DNA from: Psychrobacter sp. FDAARGOS_221
GTDB taxonomy: Bacteria; Pseudomonadota; Gammaproteobacteria; Pseudomonadales; Moraxellaceae
Length of the DNA: 64,000 nt
Assembly: GCF_002313155.2 (NCBI RefSeq)
Contig: NZ_NWFK02000001.1
Location: 2,914,001 to 2,978,000, forward strand
Reading direction: 5' to 3'
This document shows positions 28,028 to 37,059 of the stretch, in pieces. The first letter of the stretch is position 1. Every line of letters begins with the position of its first letter. The translations under genes were made by a program, and so were the position numbers. Under the pieces are notes generated by a model. That model searched no databases and was not told where the DNA came from. It worked only from the letters and a program-made list of their open reading frames with translations.

Positions 28028-29026
28028 ATGAATGTAAATACACCACATCCGACTGCTCAGCAATATATCGATTATGCCACCAATGCCATACGCACGGAGC
28101 AGGCGGCGCTTGATTTATTGATAGATCAACTCGATGAGCGCTTCGTACAAGCCTGTGAGCTGATTTTAAACTGTAAAGGCCGTGTTGTGGTGACCGGTAT
28201 GGGTAAATCTGGTCATATAGGCCGAAAAATTGCAGCCACTTTTGCCTCAACTGGTTCACCGGCATTCTTTATGCATCCTGGTGAAGCCGGACATGGTGAC
28301 TTGGGTATGCTTGTGGCAGGCGATGTGCTACTGGCTATCTCAAACTCAGGCGAGTCAGATGAAATTAAAACCTTATTGCCAGTAGTGAAGCAGCTATCTA
28401 TTCCTCTGATAAGTATCAGTCGTGATAAGCGCGGTATGCTGCCACAATCTGCAGATGTTGCTTTAACGCTAGGTGCCTCAGAAGAAGCCTGTCCGCTGGG
28501 ACTGGCACCAACCTCGAGCACCACAGCGACTTTAGCCTTAGGCGATGCCATTGCTGTGGCATTAGTCCATGCGCGTCATTTTACGTCTGAAGACTTTGCC
28601 ATGTCTCATCCTGCTGGTGCACTTGGGCGTAAGCTATTGATGCGCGTCAGTGATCTGATGCATCAAGCTGACCCTAGCTTGTCATTACCGATTGTCAGTG
28701 CTGATACCAGCTTGCACCAAGCTTTATTTGTGATGACCAATGGCCGCTTAGGCATGGCAGTTGTGGTAGATGATGAGCAGCGTGTTGTCGGCATCTTTAC
28801 CGATGGTGACTTGCGACGTGCGTTAGAAAAGCACATTGATTTAGACACCGCTATGGCAGATATTATGACTGCTAATCCAAAGCAGGTCTCTAAAGAGATG
28901 CGTGCCTCTGATGCGTTAAGCTTGATGAATGAAAAAGCGATTAGTCAGTTACTTATTGTCGATGATAAGCAGCGTCTAGAAGGGGTGATTACCATCCATG
29001 ATTTATTACAGGCTGGGGTTAGCTAA
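28028..29026 (+). CDS. kdsD: D-arabinose 5-phosphate isomerase KdsD
   Basis: Converts ribulose 5-phosphate to arabinose 5-phosphate, the first step to Kdo for LPS. The SIS sugar-isomerase domain (about residues 30-190) carries TGMGKSGHIGRKIAATFAST, HPGEAGHGDLGM and the ISNSGESDE phosphate-binding block. Two CBS domains follow (about 205-332). The length of 332 is standard. kdsC follows, and the lpt genes lie further on in the conserved order. Confidence 0.95.
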   Translation: MNVNTPHPTAQQYIDYATNAIRTEQAALDLLIDQLDERFVQACELILNCKGRVVVTGMGKSGHIGRKIAATFASTGSPAFFMHPGEAGHGDLGMLVAGDVLLAISNSGESDEIKTLLPVVKQLSIPLISISRDKRGMLPQSADVALTLGASEEACPLGLAPTSSTTATLALGDAIAVALVHARHFTSEDFAMSHPAGALGRKLLMRVSDLMHQADPSLSLPIVSADTSLHQALFVMTNGRLGMAVVVDDEQRVVGIFTDGDLRRALEKHIDLDTAMADIMTANPKQVSKEMRASDALSLMNEKAISQLLIVDDKQRLEGVITIHDLLQAGVS

Positions 29027-29188
29027 AGTCTCATTGATTCACTATAATAAGCCATGTTTTAATGCTACCTAAAGCTCTATTTACTAGACCGTCAATTATC
29101 AGACAACTATCTAACTAATAATCGAACTAATAAACAGTCCAAATCTAAAACAGTTCAAAACTATAAAAAAACAATAAAGAAGATAACT

Positions 29189-29716
29189 ATGCAAGATTTA
29201 ATAAAAGCGGCCGCAAATGTAAGATTATTGGTACTTGATGTCGATGGTATTTTGTCCAATGGCTATATTATTTATGATGCCAATGGTACAGAGATTAAAT
29301 GCTTCAATGTTAAAGATGGTATGGGCGTTAAATCACTGAAATTTGCCGGTGTAAAAACAGCGATTATCACGGGTCGCTCTAGTGAAATGGTTAATATCCG
29401 AGCGCAGGAGATGGGCATCGACTATGTGGTACAAGGACGCGATGATAAATTGACGGCGTTAAAGCAACTGCTACTCGATTTACCTTATGAGCTAGAGCAA
29501 TGTGCTTATATGGGCGATGATTTGCCAGATCTTAAAGCCTTGCAATCGGTAGGGTTGTCAGTGACTGTGCCTAATGCGCACCAAGAGGTATTAAGTCGAG
29601 TGATGATGGTGACAACTAAAGCCGGTGGAGAAGGCGCTGTGCGTGAGGTTTGTGACTTGATTCTCAAAGGGCATGGCAAATATGATGAGTATTTAAGTCA
29701 GTATGTGATAGATTAG
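29189..29716 (+). CDS. kdsC: 3-deoxy-D-manno-octulosonate 8-phosphate phosphatase KdsC
   Basis: HAD-family phosphatase that releases Kdo from Kdo 8-phosphate. The catalytic motif LVLDVDG has Asp17 as nucleophile and Asp19 as acid/base, ITGRSSE is motif II, and YMGDDLPDL is motif IV. The 175-residue length matches the cap-less tetrameric KdsC. It lies between kdsD and lptC, with short gaps and the same strand. Confidence 0.96.
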   Translation: MQDLIKAAANVRLLVLDVDGILSNGYIIYDANGTEIKCFNVKDGMGVKSLKFAGVKTAIITGRSSEMVNIRAQEMGIDYVVQGRDDKLTALKQLLLDLPYELEQCAYMGDDLPDLKALQSVGLSVTVPNAHQEVLSRVMMVTTKAGGEGAVREVCDLILKGHGKYDEYLSQYVID

Positions 29717-29752
29717 AATCTGCCTAACGTTATTGCATCTTAAAGAGGTTAA

Positions 29753-30349
29753 ATGAACACTCGATTTTTATTTATCTTATCCTTGATTGTCTCTGTTTTT
29801 GCCGTGTGGTTTTATCGTCACCAGGGTGAGCTCGATTCTATTTTAAACTTCTCGACCACTAACATTGAGTACGAAGCAACCGATATTCTAGCCGTGCAAA
29901 CCGATGAAGATGGGGTAGCAGAGTATTCGCTGACTGCCGATAATCTGACGCATTATGCGGATGAGAACTTAGATAAATTGCAAAAAATGCGCTTAAATTG
30001 GCGACCTAGCGCTACGCGTAGTGTGATGGTCGATGCCGATGAAGCAGCGATGTATCATGAAGAGTCGAAAGTGGTCATGACCAATAACGTCTTGTTCTCT
30101 AGCCGTGTTAATCCGTCAGATGCCGATGGTTCAGCGACTAAGCCGCCAATGAAATTAGTGGCGTCTGAGTTAATTGGTGATTTGCAGCAAAAACGTATTT
30201 ATAGTAACAAGCCTATTGAAGTGACTCAGGCAGACAACAGCTTTGAGTCAGATAGCTTTGTGGCAGACTTGGCAACTGGAGAATATGACTTTGCACAAGT
30301 GGCGGTGACTTTTATGCCGCCACCGCGTAAAGAAGTGCCTTTATTCTAG
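29753..30349 (+). CDS. lptC: LPS export protein LptC
   Basis: Bitopic inner-membrane protein that takes LPS from LptB2FG to LptA. One N-terminal transmembrane helix (about residues 3-20) precedes a periplasmic beta-jellyroll domain (about 40-195). It lies 36 bases after kdsC with AGAGG before the ATG. Sequence identity in this family is low; length (198), topology and position carry the call. Confidence 0.9.
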   Translation: MNTRFLFILSLIVSVFAVWFYRHQGELDSILNFSTTNIEYEATDILAVQTDEDGVAEYSLTADNLTHYADENLDKLQKMRLNWRPSATRSVMVDADEAAMYHEESKVVMTNNVLFSSRVNPSDADGSATKPPMKLVASELIGDLQQKRIYSNKPIEVTQADNSFESDSFVADLATGEYDFAQVAVTFMPPPRKEVPLF

Positions 30350-30694
30350 TCGCTTTATTCAAATATCAGTTTGATTTAATATTATTTCGTTCTAGTGCAC
30401 TTTTGGCCTTGTAGCTTGTAGTATTTTGTTCAAATTGCATTTTGCTCAAGTCGTATTTTGGTTTAGTACAAAATATTTGGTTGTAGCAATATGCTTGCAA
30501 CTAAAGGGCTTTAATAAACTTAGTGTCCACTATCATAAGCTTGTATAATACTGCCTACTTAAGCCGCTTTAAAAACATTCTAATTGTTAACGTCTCAATA
30601 TGCAGAGGCTGACTAAAAATAAACACTGAATAATTGGCCACAACGCCGACATCGATAAAACCGACAACTGAAAGAATACATTTAGGAAAAAACT
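30350..30694. other. Intergenic region between lptC and lptA
   Basis: 345 bases, unusual because lptC and lptA are often adjacent or overlapping. It holds three degenerate 16-base direct repeats (30421-30468) and probably a separate lptA promoter. No terminator is seen. Confidence 0.5.
30421..30468. repeat. Three degenerate 16-base tandem repeats
   Basis: GTATTTTGTTCAAATT, GCATTTTGCTCAAGTC and GTATTTTGGTTTAGTA lie head to tail between lptC and lptA. The core (G)(T/C)ATTTTG is the same in all. Confidence 0.5.
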
Positions 30695-31270
30695 GTGAAT
30701 CAACGCTCAAATATCTTAGCGCAAACCGATGCAACCCCTTACTCAAAACGATTGGGTATGATAGCTGTGGTCGCAGCAACTGCTATCGCTTCAATGGCGT
30801 CTATGCATCAAGCAATAGCCTTGCCATCTGATGCCCAACAGCCCATACGTCTATTGGCCGATAGAGCAACCTATAGTGAGCGCACGGGTGTTACCTCTTA
30901 CTCGGGTAACGTGACGATTACTCAGGGTACGCTTAAATTGGCAGCTGATAACATCACAGTAAATCTATCAAATGGGCGTAGTATTCAGTCGGCAGTGGCA
31001 ACCGGTCGACCAGCTACTATGCAACAAGTCGTGACCAAAGAAAAAGGTCTGGCTAAAGGTCAAGCCAATAAGATCGATTACAATGCACAAAGTGGTATTG
31101 TCACTTTAACCGGCAATGCAAAACTGACCCAAAATGGGGCCAGCTTTTCAGGTAACGTAATTCGCTACAGCCTAAAAGTGGGTGATGTTGAAGCGACAGC
31201 AGGCGGTAGTCAACGTGTTGAACTTATTTTCCCGCCGAGTCAATCCAATAGCCGTACAGGAATCAGATAG
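30695..31270 (+). CDS. lptA: LPS transport periplasmic protein LptA
   Basis: Periplasmic bridge protein that forms the beta-jellyroll filament carrying LPS to LptDE. The signal peptide spans about residues 20-43 (ending near HQAIALPSDA). The OstA-like fold shows in DRATYSERTGVTSYSGNVTI and GNAKLTQNGASFSGNVIRYS. The start is GTG at 30695 after AGGAAAA. It ends three bases before lptB, so the two are translated from one mRNA. Confidence 0.93.
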   Translation: MNQRSNILAQTDATPYSKRLGMIAVVAATAIASMASMHQAIALPSDAQQPIRLLADRATYSERTGVTSYSGNVTITQGTLKLAADNITVNLSNGRSIQSAVATGRPATMQQVVTKEKGLAKGQANKIDYNAQSGIVTLTGNAKLTQNGASFSGNVIRYSLKVGDVEATAGGSQRVELIFPPSQSNSRTGIR

Positions 31271-31273
31271 GTT

Positions 31274-32167
31274 ATGAACAATCCACAACATGACAGTTCA
31301 GACAAGGTCGAAGCCAACAGCAGTCCGCTGACTGATTCTCAGCAATCCTCTTCAGAGCTTAGTGGCTTAGATAGCAGTTTAGTTGCTGAAAAGCTTGCTC
31401 AGCAGTTACCGCAAGACAATGATGCCAATGTGTCTGCAAATGCGTTAACCATGCGTAATCTAGGTAAACGCTATGGCAAGCGCTGGGTCGTTAAAGACGT
31501 GTCATTTAGCGTTGAGCCGGGTCAAGTTGTGGGCTTGCTTGGACCGAACGGTGCTGGTAAAACCACTAGCTTTTATATGGTGGTTGGCCTAGTGACGATG
31601 GATAAAGGCGTGGTACGCCTAGGTGGCCAAGATCTATCTAAATATGCAATGCATGAAAGAGCGCGCGCAGGTATTGGTTATCTGCCACAAGAGGCGTCCA
31701 TCTTCCGTAAGTTATCGGTGGAAGATAATATTATGGCGATTCTACAAACGCGCAAGGATCTTGATACTGCGGCACAGAAGCAACAGCTAGAAAGCTTGAT
31801 TTCAGACTTTAGCTTAGGTCATGTCAGACACTCATTGGGTATGAGTGTTTCAGGTGGTGAGCGTCGTCGCTGCGAGATTGCTAGAGCATTGGCAGCAGAT
31901 CCTAAGTTTATTTTGCTTGATGAGCCATTTGCTGGTGTCGACCCAATTTCAGTAAGTGACATTAAAGAAGTTATTATTAAGCTTAGAGACAGAGGCATTG
32001 GGGTGTTAATCACCGACCATAACGTTCGTGAGACGTTGGCCATTTGTGATCATGCTTATATTGTTAGTGAGGGCGCCATCATTGCACACGGTACGTCACG
32101 TGAGATCTTAAGCAATGAGTTGGTACAAGAGGTTTATCTAGGTAAAGACTTCCAGCCTTTATGCTAA
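31274..32167 (+). CDS. lptB: LPS export ABC transporter ATP-binding protein LptB
   Basis: ATPase of LptB2FG that powers LPS extraction from the inner membrane. Walker [10 protein letters not shown] is at 90-98, the signature SVSGGERRR near 192-200 and Walker [11 protein letters not shown] near 213-222. Compared with the 241-residue E. coli protein, it has a ~55-residue Ser/Asp/Gln-rich N-terminal extension before the ABC domain. Start by ATG three bases after lptA. Confidence 0.96.
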   Translation: MNNPQHDSSDKVEANSSPLTDSQQSSSELSGLDSSLVAEKLAQQLPQDNDANVSANALTMRNLGKRYGKRWVVKDVSFSVEPGQVVGLLGPNGAGKTTSFYMVVGLVTMDKGVVRLGGQDLSKYAMHERARAGIGYLPQEASIFRKLSVEDNIMAILQTRKDLDTAAQKQQLESLISDFSLGHVRHSLGMSVSGGERRRCEIARALAADPKFILLDEPFAGVDPISVSDIKEVIIKLRDRGIGVLITDHNVRETLAICDHAYIVSEGAIIAHGTSREILSNELVQEVYLGKDFQPLC

Positions 32168-32227
32168 AAGCTCATGCTAAAAGCTAGGCCGTTTAAAAAG
32201 TGATTTAATCAAATAAATATAAATATA

Positions 32228-32260
32228 AATAGCTGGCTGCGATATGCCGGCTATTTTTTT
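32228..32260 (+). terminator. Intrinsic terminator after lptB
   Basis: AATAGCTGGC pairs with GCCGGCTATT (one wobble) and runs into T7. Confidence 0.8.
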
Positions 32261-32417
32261 GAACATTATTACTTAAAAATAGTACTTAAAAATATAATAG
32301 ACGATCGGTTGCAATCATTTGGCTCAGTCTGTATTTAGACTGCCAAGACAGCATATAAATCTACATATAAACGATAATAAGATAATAAGTTAAGAGAAAA
32401 ATAAAAGGACAAGGGTT

Positions 32418-33863
32418 ATGGCTAAAGTAAAAACCAGTTTTGTGTGTCAAAACTGCGGGGCACACTATGGTAAATGGTCAGGACAATGTTCAGACTGTGG
32501 CGAGTGGAATACACTGGTTGAAGCCCCAAATATCAGCCTGCCACATCATAAAGCCTCTAATAAAGCGCCCACGCCTGCTTCCCATGCCGGAGCTCAGCGC
32601 ACAGTGAGTGCCGGCGAACGGGTCAACTATTCAGGCTCTCAAAGCGGTGTAGTAACGCTAGGCTCAGTGAACGTCACCTTTGATACACGGCTGCCAACTG
32701 GTATTAGTGAGTTTGATCGAGTCTTAGGCGGGGGACTGGTTGCCGGCTCGGTGGTATTGATCGGCGGTGACCCAGGTATCGGTAAGTCAACCATCTTATT
32801 ACAGACAGCTGCCAATATGGCGCATCCGGAATCGTTGTCAGGCAGTGCCTTATATGTGACAGGTGAGGAGTCGTTATCACAAGTGGCGATGCGTGCACAG
32901 CGTTTGGGCTTATCAAGCGATTATCTAAAGGTTATGACAGAGACCAATGTTGAGACCATCTGTAGTGCCTTGACCCAAGAGCAACCAGCAGTCGCTATCA
33001 TTGACTCGATTCAGACCATCTATACCGATGCGATTAACTCAGCTCCAGGCGGCGTCAGTCAAATTCGTGAGTCAGCTGCGATGCTAACCCGTTATGCTAA
33101 GCAGACCGGTACCGCACTATTTTTAGTGGGCCATGTCACCAAAGAGGGAACGCTGGCAGGTCCAAGAGTACTGGAGCACATGGTAGATACGGTGTTGTAC
33201 TTTGAGGGGCAATCAGACTCAAGATTCAGAATGATACGTGCGGTCAAAAACAGATTTGGCGCGGTCAATGAGCTGGGTATCTTTGGTATGACAGATACTG
33301 GGTTAAAAGAAGTGGCGAACCCCTCAGCGATATTTTTAAGTCGTTATGATAAGCCGATTTCAGGCTCTGTGGTCATGGTCAGTCGAGAAGGAACACGACC
33401 GCTACTGGTAGAAGTACAGGCCTTGGTTGATGATTCTTCAGGACAGCCCAGACGTATGGCGATTGGCTTAGACCCTCAGCGCTTAGCAATGCTACTGGCT
33501 GTTATGCACCGTCACGGTGGTATTCATACCAGCGGACAGGATGTCTATGTCAACGTGGTCGGCGGGGTTAAGGTACTTGAGACAGGTTCAGACTTGGCGG
33601 TGTTATTGGCCTGCGCCTCTAGCATTAAAGAAAAGCCATTGCCGTCATCCTTAGCGGTGTTTGGGGAGGTTGGGTTATCTGGCGAGATTCGTCCTGTTCC
33701 CAATGGCCAAGAGCGTCTAAAAGAAGCAATGAAGCATGGTTTTACCCATGCCATTGTGCCCAAGGCCAATGCGCCCAAAAGCCAGATGGCACAGTTTGCT
33801 GGTATCAATGTGATTACTGCTGATCGACTCGATGATGCGATTGAGCGTGCGTTTGAAATTTAG
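32418..33863 (+). CDS. radA: DNA repair protein RadA
   Basis: RecA-like ATPase that promotes branch migration in recombination and transformation. N-terminal C4 zinc finger (Cys10, 13, 24, 27), Walker A GGDPGIGKST at about 115-124, the RadA-specific KNRFG motif from Lys277, and a Lon-protease-like C-terminal domain. The 481-residue length is slightly over the usual 450-460. Its last codons (DAIERAFEI) and the following ~90 bases recur in diverged form 1.27 kb downstream, bracketing two unknown genes. Confidence 0.96.
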   Translation: MAKVKTSFVCQNCGAHYGKWSGQCSDCGEWNTLVEAPNISLPHHKASNKAPTPASHAGAQRTVSAGERVNYSGSQSGVVTLGSVNVTFDTRLPTGISEFDRVLGGGLVAGSVVLIGGDPGIGKSTILLQTAANMAHPESLSGSALYVTGEESLSQVAMRAQRLGLSSDYLKVMTETNVETICSALTQEQPAVAIIDSIQTIYTDAINSAPGGVSQIRESAAMLTRYAKQTGTALFLVGHVTKEGTLAGPRVLEHMVDTVLYFEGQSDSRFRMIRAVKNRFGAVNELGIFGMTDTGLKEVANPSAIFLSRYDKPISGSVVMVSREGTRPLLVEVQALVDDSSGQPRRMAIGLDPQRLAMLLAVMHRHGGIHTSGQDVYVNVVGGVKVLETGSDLAVLLACASSIKEKPLPSSLAVFGEVGLSGEIRPVPNGQERLKEAMKHGFTHAIVPKANAPKSQMAQFAGINVITADRLDDAIERAFEI

Positions 33864-33953
33864 TCGACGTTATTTCTAAGTTTGGTAACTGTTTAGTATA
33901 GACAAGTGGCTTAATTATTCTACGATGATGTTGTGTTAAGAATGGGGTATTTA
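33834..33953. repeat. Direct repeat, left copy: radA 3' end and downstream sequence
   Basis: 33834-33869 (end of radA) matches 35103-35138 with a few differences, and 33893-33953 matches 35169-35229 with about 4 differences in 61. The stretch between them is diverged in sequence and length. Confidence 0.85.
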
Positions 33954-33968
33954 TAGCAGAGGTATACA

Positions 33969-34454
33969 ATGCAACAAGATAAACTATATGGGTACTATAA
34001 TATTGATTTTGAAAAAGAGATGAATATTAATGACTTTGAAAAGTTGCTGATAAAAAAATTTCCGACATGTAATATTCATATCGAAAGTGAGGATGAAACC
34101 ATAGAGCACTGCTTTAATAATGATAATGACAAGTTTGAGATATGGATGACGGTTGGGTATTTAAAAACAGATGGCATATATGATTTTGAAGATGTAAAAA
34201 TTAGAGTAATGTTAGATATTATGACTGATTTTGAAGTTAGGCCTATAGAAGTAATCATTGCATTAAAGGAGGTTTCAAGAAAATTTAATACAAAAATTTA
34301 CATCCCTATGCAGGATGTAGATAAGGGAGCCTCCTTCACCTATAGCGATTATACCTTTTGGTGCATTGATAATGATAAAAGAAAAATTGTCTTTGATTCT
34401 GAAGAATTTGATATGAATCCCAAAAATCTATATTGTGATTATATGCCTTTTTAA
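33969..34454 (+). CDS. Unknown protein, first gene of the radA-linked island
   Basis: A 161-residue acidic protein that I do not recognise. No signal peptide or membrane helix is visible; it is rich in Asp, Glu, Lys, Ile and Phe, and would be soluble. Codon use is more AT-rich than in the flanking genes, which suggests recent acquisition. AGAGG precedes the ATG. It lies within a 1.27-kb segment flanked by copies of the radA 3' end, upstream of a gene remnant and a second unknown gene. Size and context would fit an immunity-type protein, but nothing in the sequence proves this. Confidence 0.6.
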   Translation: MQQDKLYGYYNIDFEKEMNINDFEKLLIKKFPTCNIHIESEDETIEHCFNNDNDKFEIWMTVGYLKTDGIYDFEDVKIRVMLDIMTDFEVRPIEVIIALKEVSRKFNTKIYIPMQDVDKGASFTYSDYTFWCIDNDKRKIVFDSEEFDMNPKNLYCDYMPF

Positions 34455-34474
34455 TGAACAGGAAAAAATAGTAA

Positions 34475-34588
34475 AACTTTTTACTGAGAAATATAGCTTT
34501 CAGTCAGACTGCTTTATATGAAACCGATACGGTTTATAACTCTGAAGTACAAGACTTTAGTACCTATCATATTGGTGACTATTTATGA
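34475..34588 (+). pseudogene. C-terminal remnant of a gene, 37 open codons without a start
   Basis: An open frame that ends at TGA 34586-34588 and overlaps the next ATG as ATGA. Its last ~27 codons read like real protein (ending STYHIGDYL) but there is no ATG, GTG or TTG in it, and a stop lies just upstream. The ATGA overlap is how an upstream partner gene would have been coupled to the following one, so this is probably what is left of a deleted larger gene. Confidence 0.4.
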
Positions 34589-35037
34589 CTGATATAATTA
34601 AATCTAGATTTACTCCTCGGGATGTTAACTATCCTTCCTGCGCTGACGTATATGCAGAGTTTTTTGTATATTCTAGGTTTGAAGATGCAGAAAAGCTGTT
34701 TCAAGGGAATGTTATTAAACCTGACTTTCAGCAAGTAGTTGGAGATACTTTTACGAATAAGTTAGATAGAGTAAGGATTGCAAAGCTTGATCTATGGGGT
34801 ATCTCAACAGACAAAAAAGTAGTATCTAAAGACGCTAGAGATCATTTAGACTATTTATTATCTAAGCTAATAATCGAAAAGAAGGCGATATTAAGCTTGC
34901 AAAAAAATTATAAAATGGGAGTAAAATGTGTCTGGTTTGCAAGTTCTACTGGAGGTCCTGCTGTTTGGCCAGAACAAATGAGTATACTAAGCGAGCTAAA
35001 TCTTGAGCTTGCATTTAGCGTTTATTGTTTGGATTAA
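34585..35037 (+). CDS. Unknown protein, possibly DUF4279-like, second gene of the radA-linked island
   Basis: 150 residues, soluble, no signal peptide. The arrangement of a sensor-like N-terminal part, a LDLWGIST segment, a central helix and a C-terminal VWFASSTGGPAVWP block followed by a hydrophobic strand resembles DUF4279 proteins as I remember them; no family search was possible. The start overlaps the stop of the upstream remnant (ATGA). AT-rich relative to neighbours. In other genomes such small proteins occur next to polymorphic toxins; a protective role here would be inference only. Confidence 0.55.
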   Translation: MTDIIKSRFTPRDVNYPSCADVYAEFFVYSRFEDAEKLFQGNVIKPDFQQVVGDTFTNKLDRVRIAKLDLWGISTDKKVVSKDARDHLDYLLSKLIIEKKAILSLQKNYKMGVKCVWFASSTGGPAVWPEQMSILSELNLELAFSVYCLD

Positions 35038-35102
35038 GTTATTAAACCTATTTATATATATGGCTTTATAAATATTAATCATTGAAATCTGTAAAAAGCT
35101 AC

Positions 35103-35229
35103 GATGCTATTGATCGTGCGTTTGAGATTTAGTTGATGAACCATTGCTTGAAGCACTTTGACCCCTGCTTAGTATAGACTAGTGGCTCAATTATTCTACA
35201 ATGATGTTGTGTTAAGAAAGGGGTATTTA
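35103..35229. repeat. Direct repeat, right copy: diverged radA 3' end and downstream sequence
   Basis: Partner of 33834-33953. It keeps the reading of the last radA codons (DAIDRAFEI and TAG against DAIERAFEI and TAG), with mostly synonymous or conservative changes, so it descends from a real radA 3' end of a related strain. Confidence 0.85.
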
Positions 35230-35265
35230 CATATTCAAGTCACTTTATTTTAGTTTGATAAGATC

Positions 35266-35298
35266 AAAAAAAGCCTTGTAAATGTACAAGGCTTTTTT
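35266..35298. terminator. Bidirectional terminator between the island and thiD
   Basis: AAAAAAAGCCTTGTA and TACAAGGCTTTTTT form a perfect stem around a 4-base loop. It probably ended radA before the island arrived and also serves thiD. Confidence 0.88.
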
Positions 35299-35345
35299 AT
35301 TAGCTAACAGCAGTTAGATGATTAATCTTAGAATGAATCGCAAAA

Positions 35346-36131
35346 TTAATAGTACTTATAAAAATGATGTACAGGACCTTGGCCCTTACCAACATTTAAA
35401 GTATCTGCTTTGCTTAATGCGCCAGTTAAATATGCTTTCGCTTTTTCACAAGCCACATCTAAGCTATCGCCTTGACCCCAGAAGGTTGCAATGGCTGCTG
35501 ATAAAGTACAGCCCGTGCCATGACTGTTTTTGGTAGGGATGCGCTTACCTTCAAACCAGTGATAAGCATCACCGACACGTAATAAGTCAGGCGACTCATC
35601 AAGGCCAAGATGACCGCCTTTTAATAAAGCGGCGACACCTAAATGCTTGGCTTGGCTGACCATTTGCTCGCGGCTTGTTGCTTCAGCGACACCCAATAAA
35701 TCAGCTGCTTCAGGTAAGTTTGGTGTAATTAAGCCCACTTGCGGGATTAACACATCACGTAAGGCAGCAATCGCATCTTTGTCTAATAATCTATCGCCAC
35801 TTTTGGCTACCATCACGGGGTCTAATACCACTTTACTAGGCTTGTATTTGGCCAGCGCTTCAGCGACACAGGTGATGATGTCTGCCGTGCCTAACATACC
35901 GATTTTGATTGCATCCACTTTGACGTCAGTAAAGACAGAATCGATTTGGGCACGAATCAAATCAAGAGGCATGGTCTCGATTTTCTGAACCCCTTGCGTA
36001 TTTTGAGCGACAACTGCAGTGATGACACTCATGGCATAGCTGCCATTAGCACTAATGGCTTTGATATCTGCTTGAATGCCAGCGCCGCCAGTACAGTCGG
36101 TGCCTGCGATGGTTAAGGTATTGGTAATCAT
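35346..36131 (-). CDS. thiD: Hydroxymethylpyrimidine/phosphomethylpyrimidine kinase ThiD
   Basis: Phosphorylates HMP and HMP-P in thiamine synthesis. Ribokinase-fold blocks: GTDCTGGAGIQADIKAI near the N-terminus, DPVMVAKSGD (about 109-118), LITPNLPEA and the anion-hole NSHGTGCTLSAA (about 208-219). 261 residues, standard. thiE lies 35 bases upstream on the same strand, so the two are co-transcribed. No TPP riboswitch is seen before thiE. Confidence 0.95.
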   Translation of the reverse strand: MITNTLTIAGTDCTGGAGIQADIKAISANGSYAMSVITAVVAQNTQGVQKIETMPLDLIRAQIDSVFTDVKVDAIKIGMLGTADIITCVAEALAKYKPSKVVLDPVMVAKSGDRLLDKDAIAALRDVLIPQVGLITPNLPEAADLLGVAEATSREQMVSQAKHLGVAALLKGGHLGLDESPDLLRVGDAYHWFEGKRIPTKNSHGTGCTLSAAIATFWGQGDSLDVACEKAKAYLTGALSKADTLNVGKGQGPVHHFYKYY

Positions 36132-36166
36132 GTTTAATCCTTATAATTTCTGTCTAGATCTCACGT

Positions 36167-36814
36167 CTAGTTCGATTGTTGCTCAAGCAATGCTTGGGCA
36201 GCAAATTTAGGGTCTTCTGCAGCACAAATAGCGGAGACCACGGCTATACCAGAACAACCCGTACGATAGACATCACGGGCGTTGGCTAATTGTATGCCGC
36301 CAATAGCAACTGTGGGTAGTTGACTGGTAGTAACCAGCGTCTTAAGCCCTTCAGGCGCTAGTGGCTGAGCATGATTTGGTTTGGTCTGTGTTGAGTAGAC
36401 AGGACCGATACCAAAATAGTCTAAATAGGGGAGGTGATAAGTTTGAGCGTGTTGCAGCTGATGCATGTTATTGATGGTTAATCCTAAAATGGCATCGTTA
36501 CCTAAGATGTCACGCGCTTGTTCAACCTCGATGTCAGTTTGCCCAATATGGGCGCCATCCAGCTGCGCTCTTTTGGCAATCAGCACTCTATCATTGATAA
36601 CCAGAGGAACCCGTCCGGCAACCGCTTCTTTGAGTTCACAAGCAATCTGATATAAGCGTTCGTCATCAGAGGTTTTGTCACGCAGTTGTACAAAACTCAC
36701 GCCGCCCTCAATAGCGGCACACACGGTTTCTATCAGTCCACGCTTAGCACACATATTGGCGTCTGTGACCAAATACAGGCTTAAATCAGGAATTGAGCGC
36801 GATGTTGATGGCAT
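36167..36814 (-). CDS. thiE: Thiamine-phosphate synthase ThiE
   Basis: Joins HMP-pyrophosphate and thiazole phosphate to thiamine phosphate. TIM-barrel motifs VQLRDK, LVINDR (about 73-78), HIGQTDIEV and GIGPVYSTQTKP are present. The ATG at 36814 is preceded closely by GGAGG and is preferred to a TTG at 36835. About 215 residues. It heads a thiE-thiD pair. Confidence 0.94.
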   Translation of the reverse strand: MPSTSRSIPDLSLYLVTDANMCAKRGLIETVCAAIEGGVSFVQLRDKTSDDERLYQIACELKEAVAGRVPLVINDRVLIAKRAQLDGAHIGQTDIEVEQARDILGNDAILGLTINNMHQLQHAQTYHLPYLDYFGIGPVYSTQTKPNHAQPLAPEGLKTLVTTSQLPTVAIGGIQLANARDVYRTGCSGIAVVSAICAAEDPKFAAQALLEQQSN

Positions 36815-36983
36815 ATTGCCTCCAATTAAGGGCAAAATTATTTATTAGTGTTTAAATGTTTCTTTAATTCAATAGGATAACATCAAATTGATGTATTTAT
36901 AATGCATGATAGCTTACATTTATTTATTTACAAGTCTTGAGTTTTAAAATAGTTAAAAATTTTGATAAGTTTTTATTAAGCAT

Positions 36984-37014
36984 AAAAAAAGACCTGCTAA
37001 GCAGATCTTTTTTT
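36984..37014 (-). terminator. Intrinsic terminator after the RlpA-like gene
   Basis: AAAAAAAGACCTGC and GCAGATCTTTTTTT pair (one wobble); read on the minus strand it ends the RlpA-like transcript 46 bases after the stop. Confidence 0.75.
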
Positions 37015-37059
37015 AGATAATTTAAAGAATCCTATTCTTTAAAGTGTGCTGGTCACCAA

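Larger units (their letters stand above)
35038..35345. other. Region between the island and thiD
   Basis: 308 bases that contain the right copy of the radA-end repeat (35103-35229) and a strong terminator (35266-35298). The repeat encodes a fragment reading DAIDRAFEI plus stop, in effect the tail of a second, slightly different radA. Confidence 0.7.

Noticed and set aside
36815-36980. Possible TPP riboswitch before thiE
   Set aside because: I looked for the conserved CUGAGA and ACCUG-type elements and did not find them in the short upstream gap.
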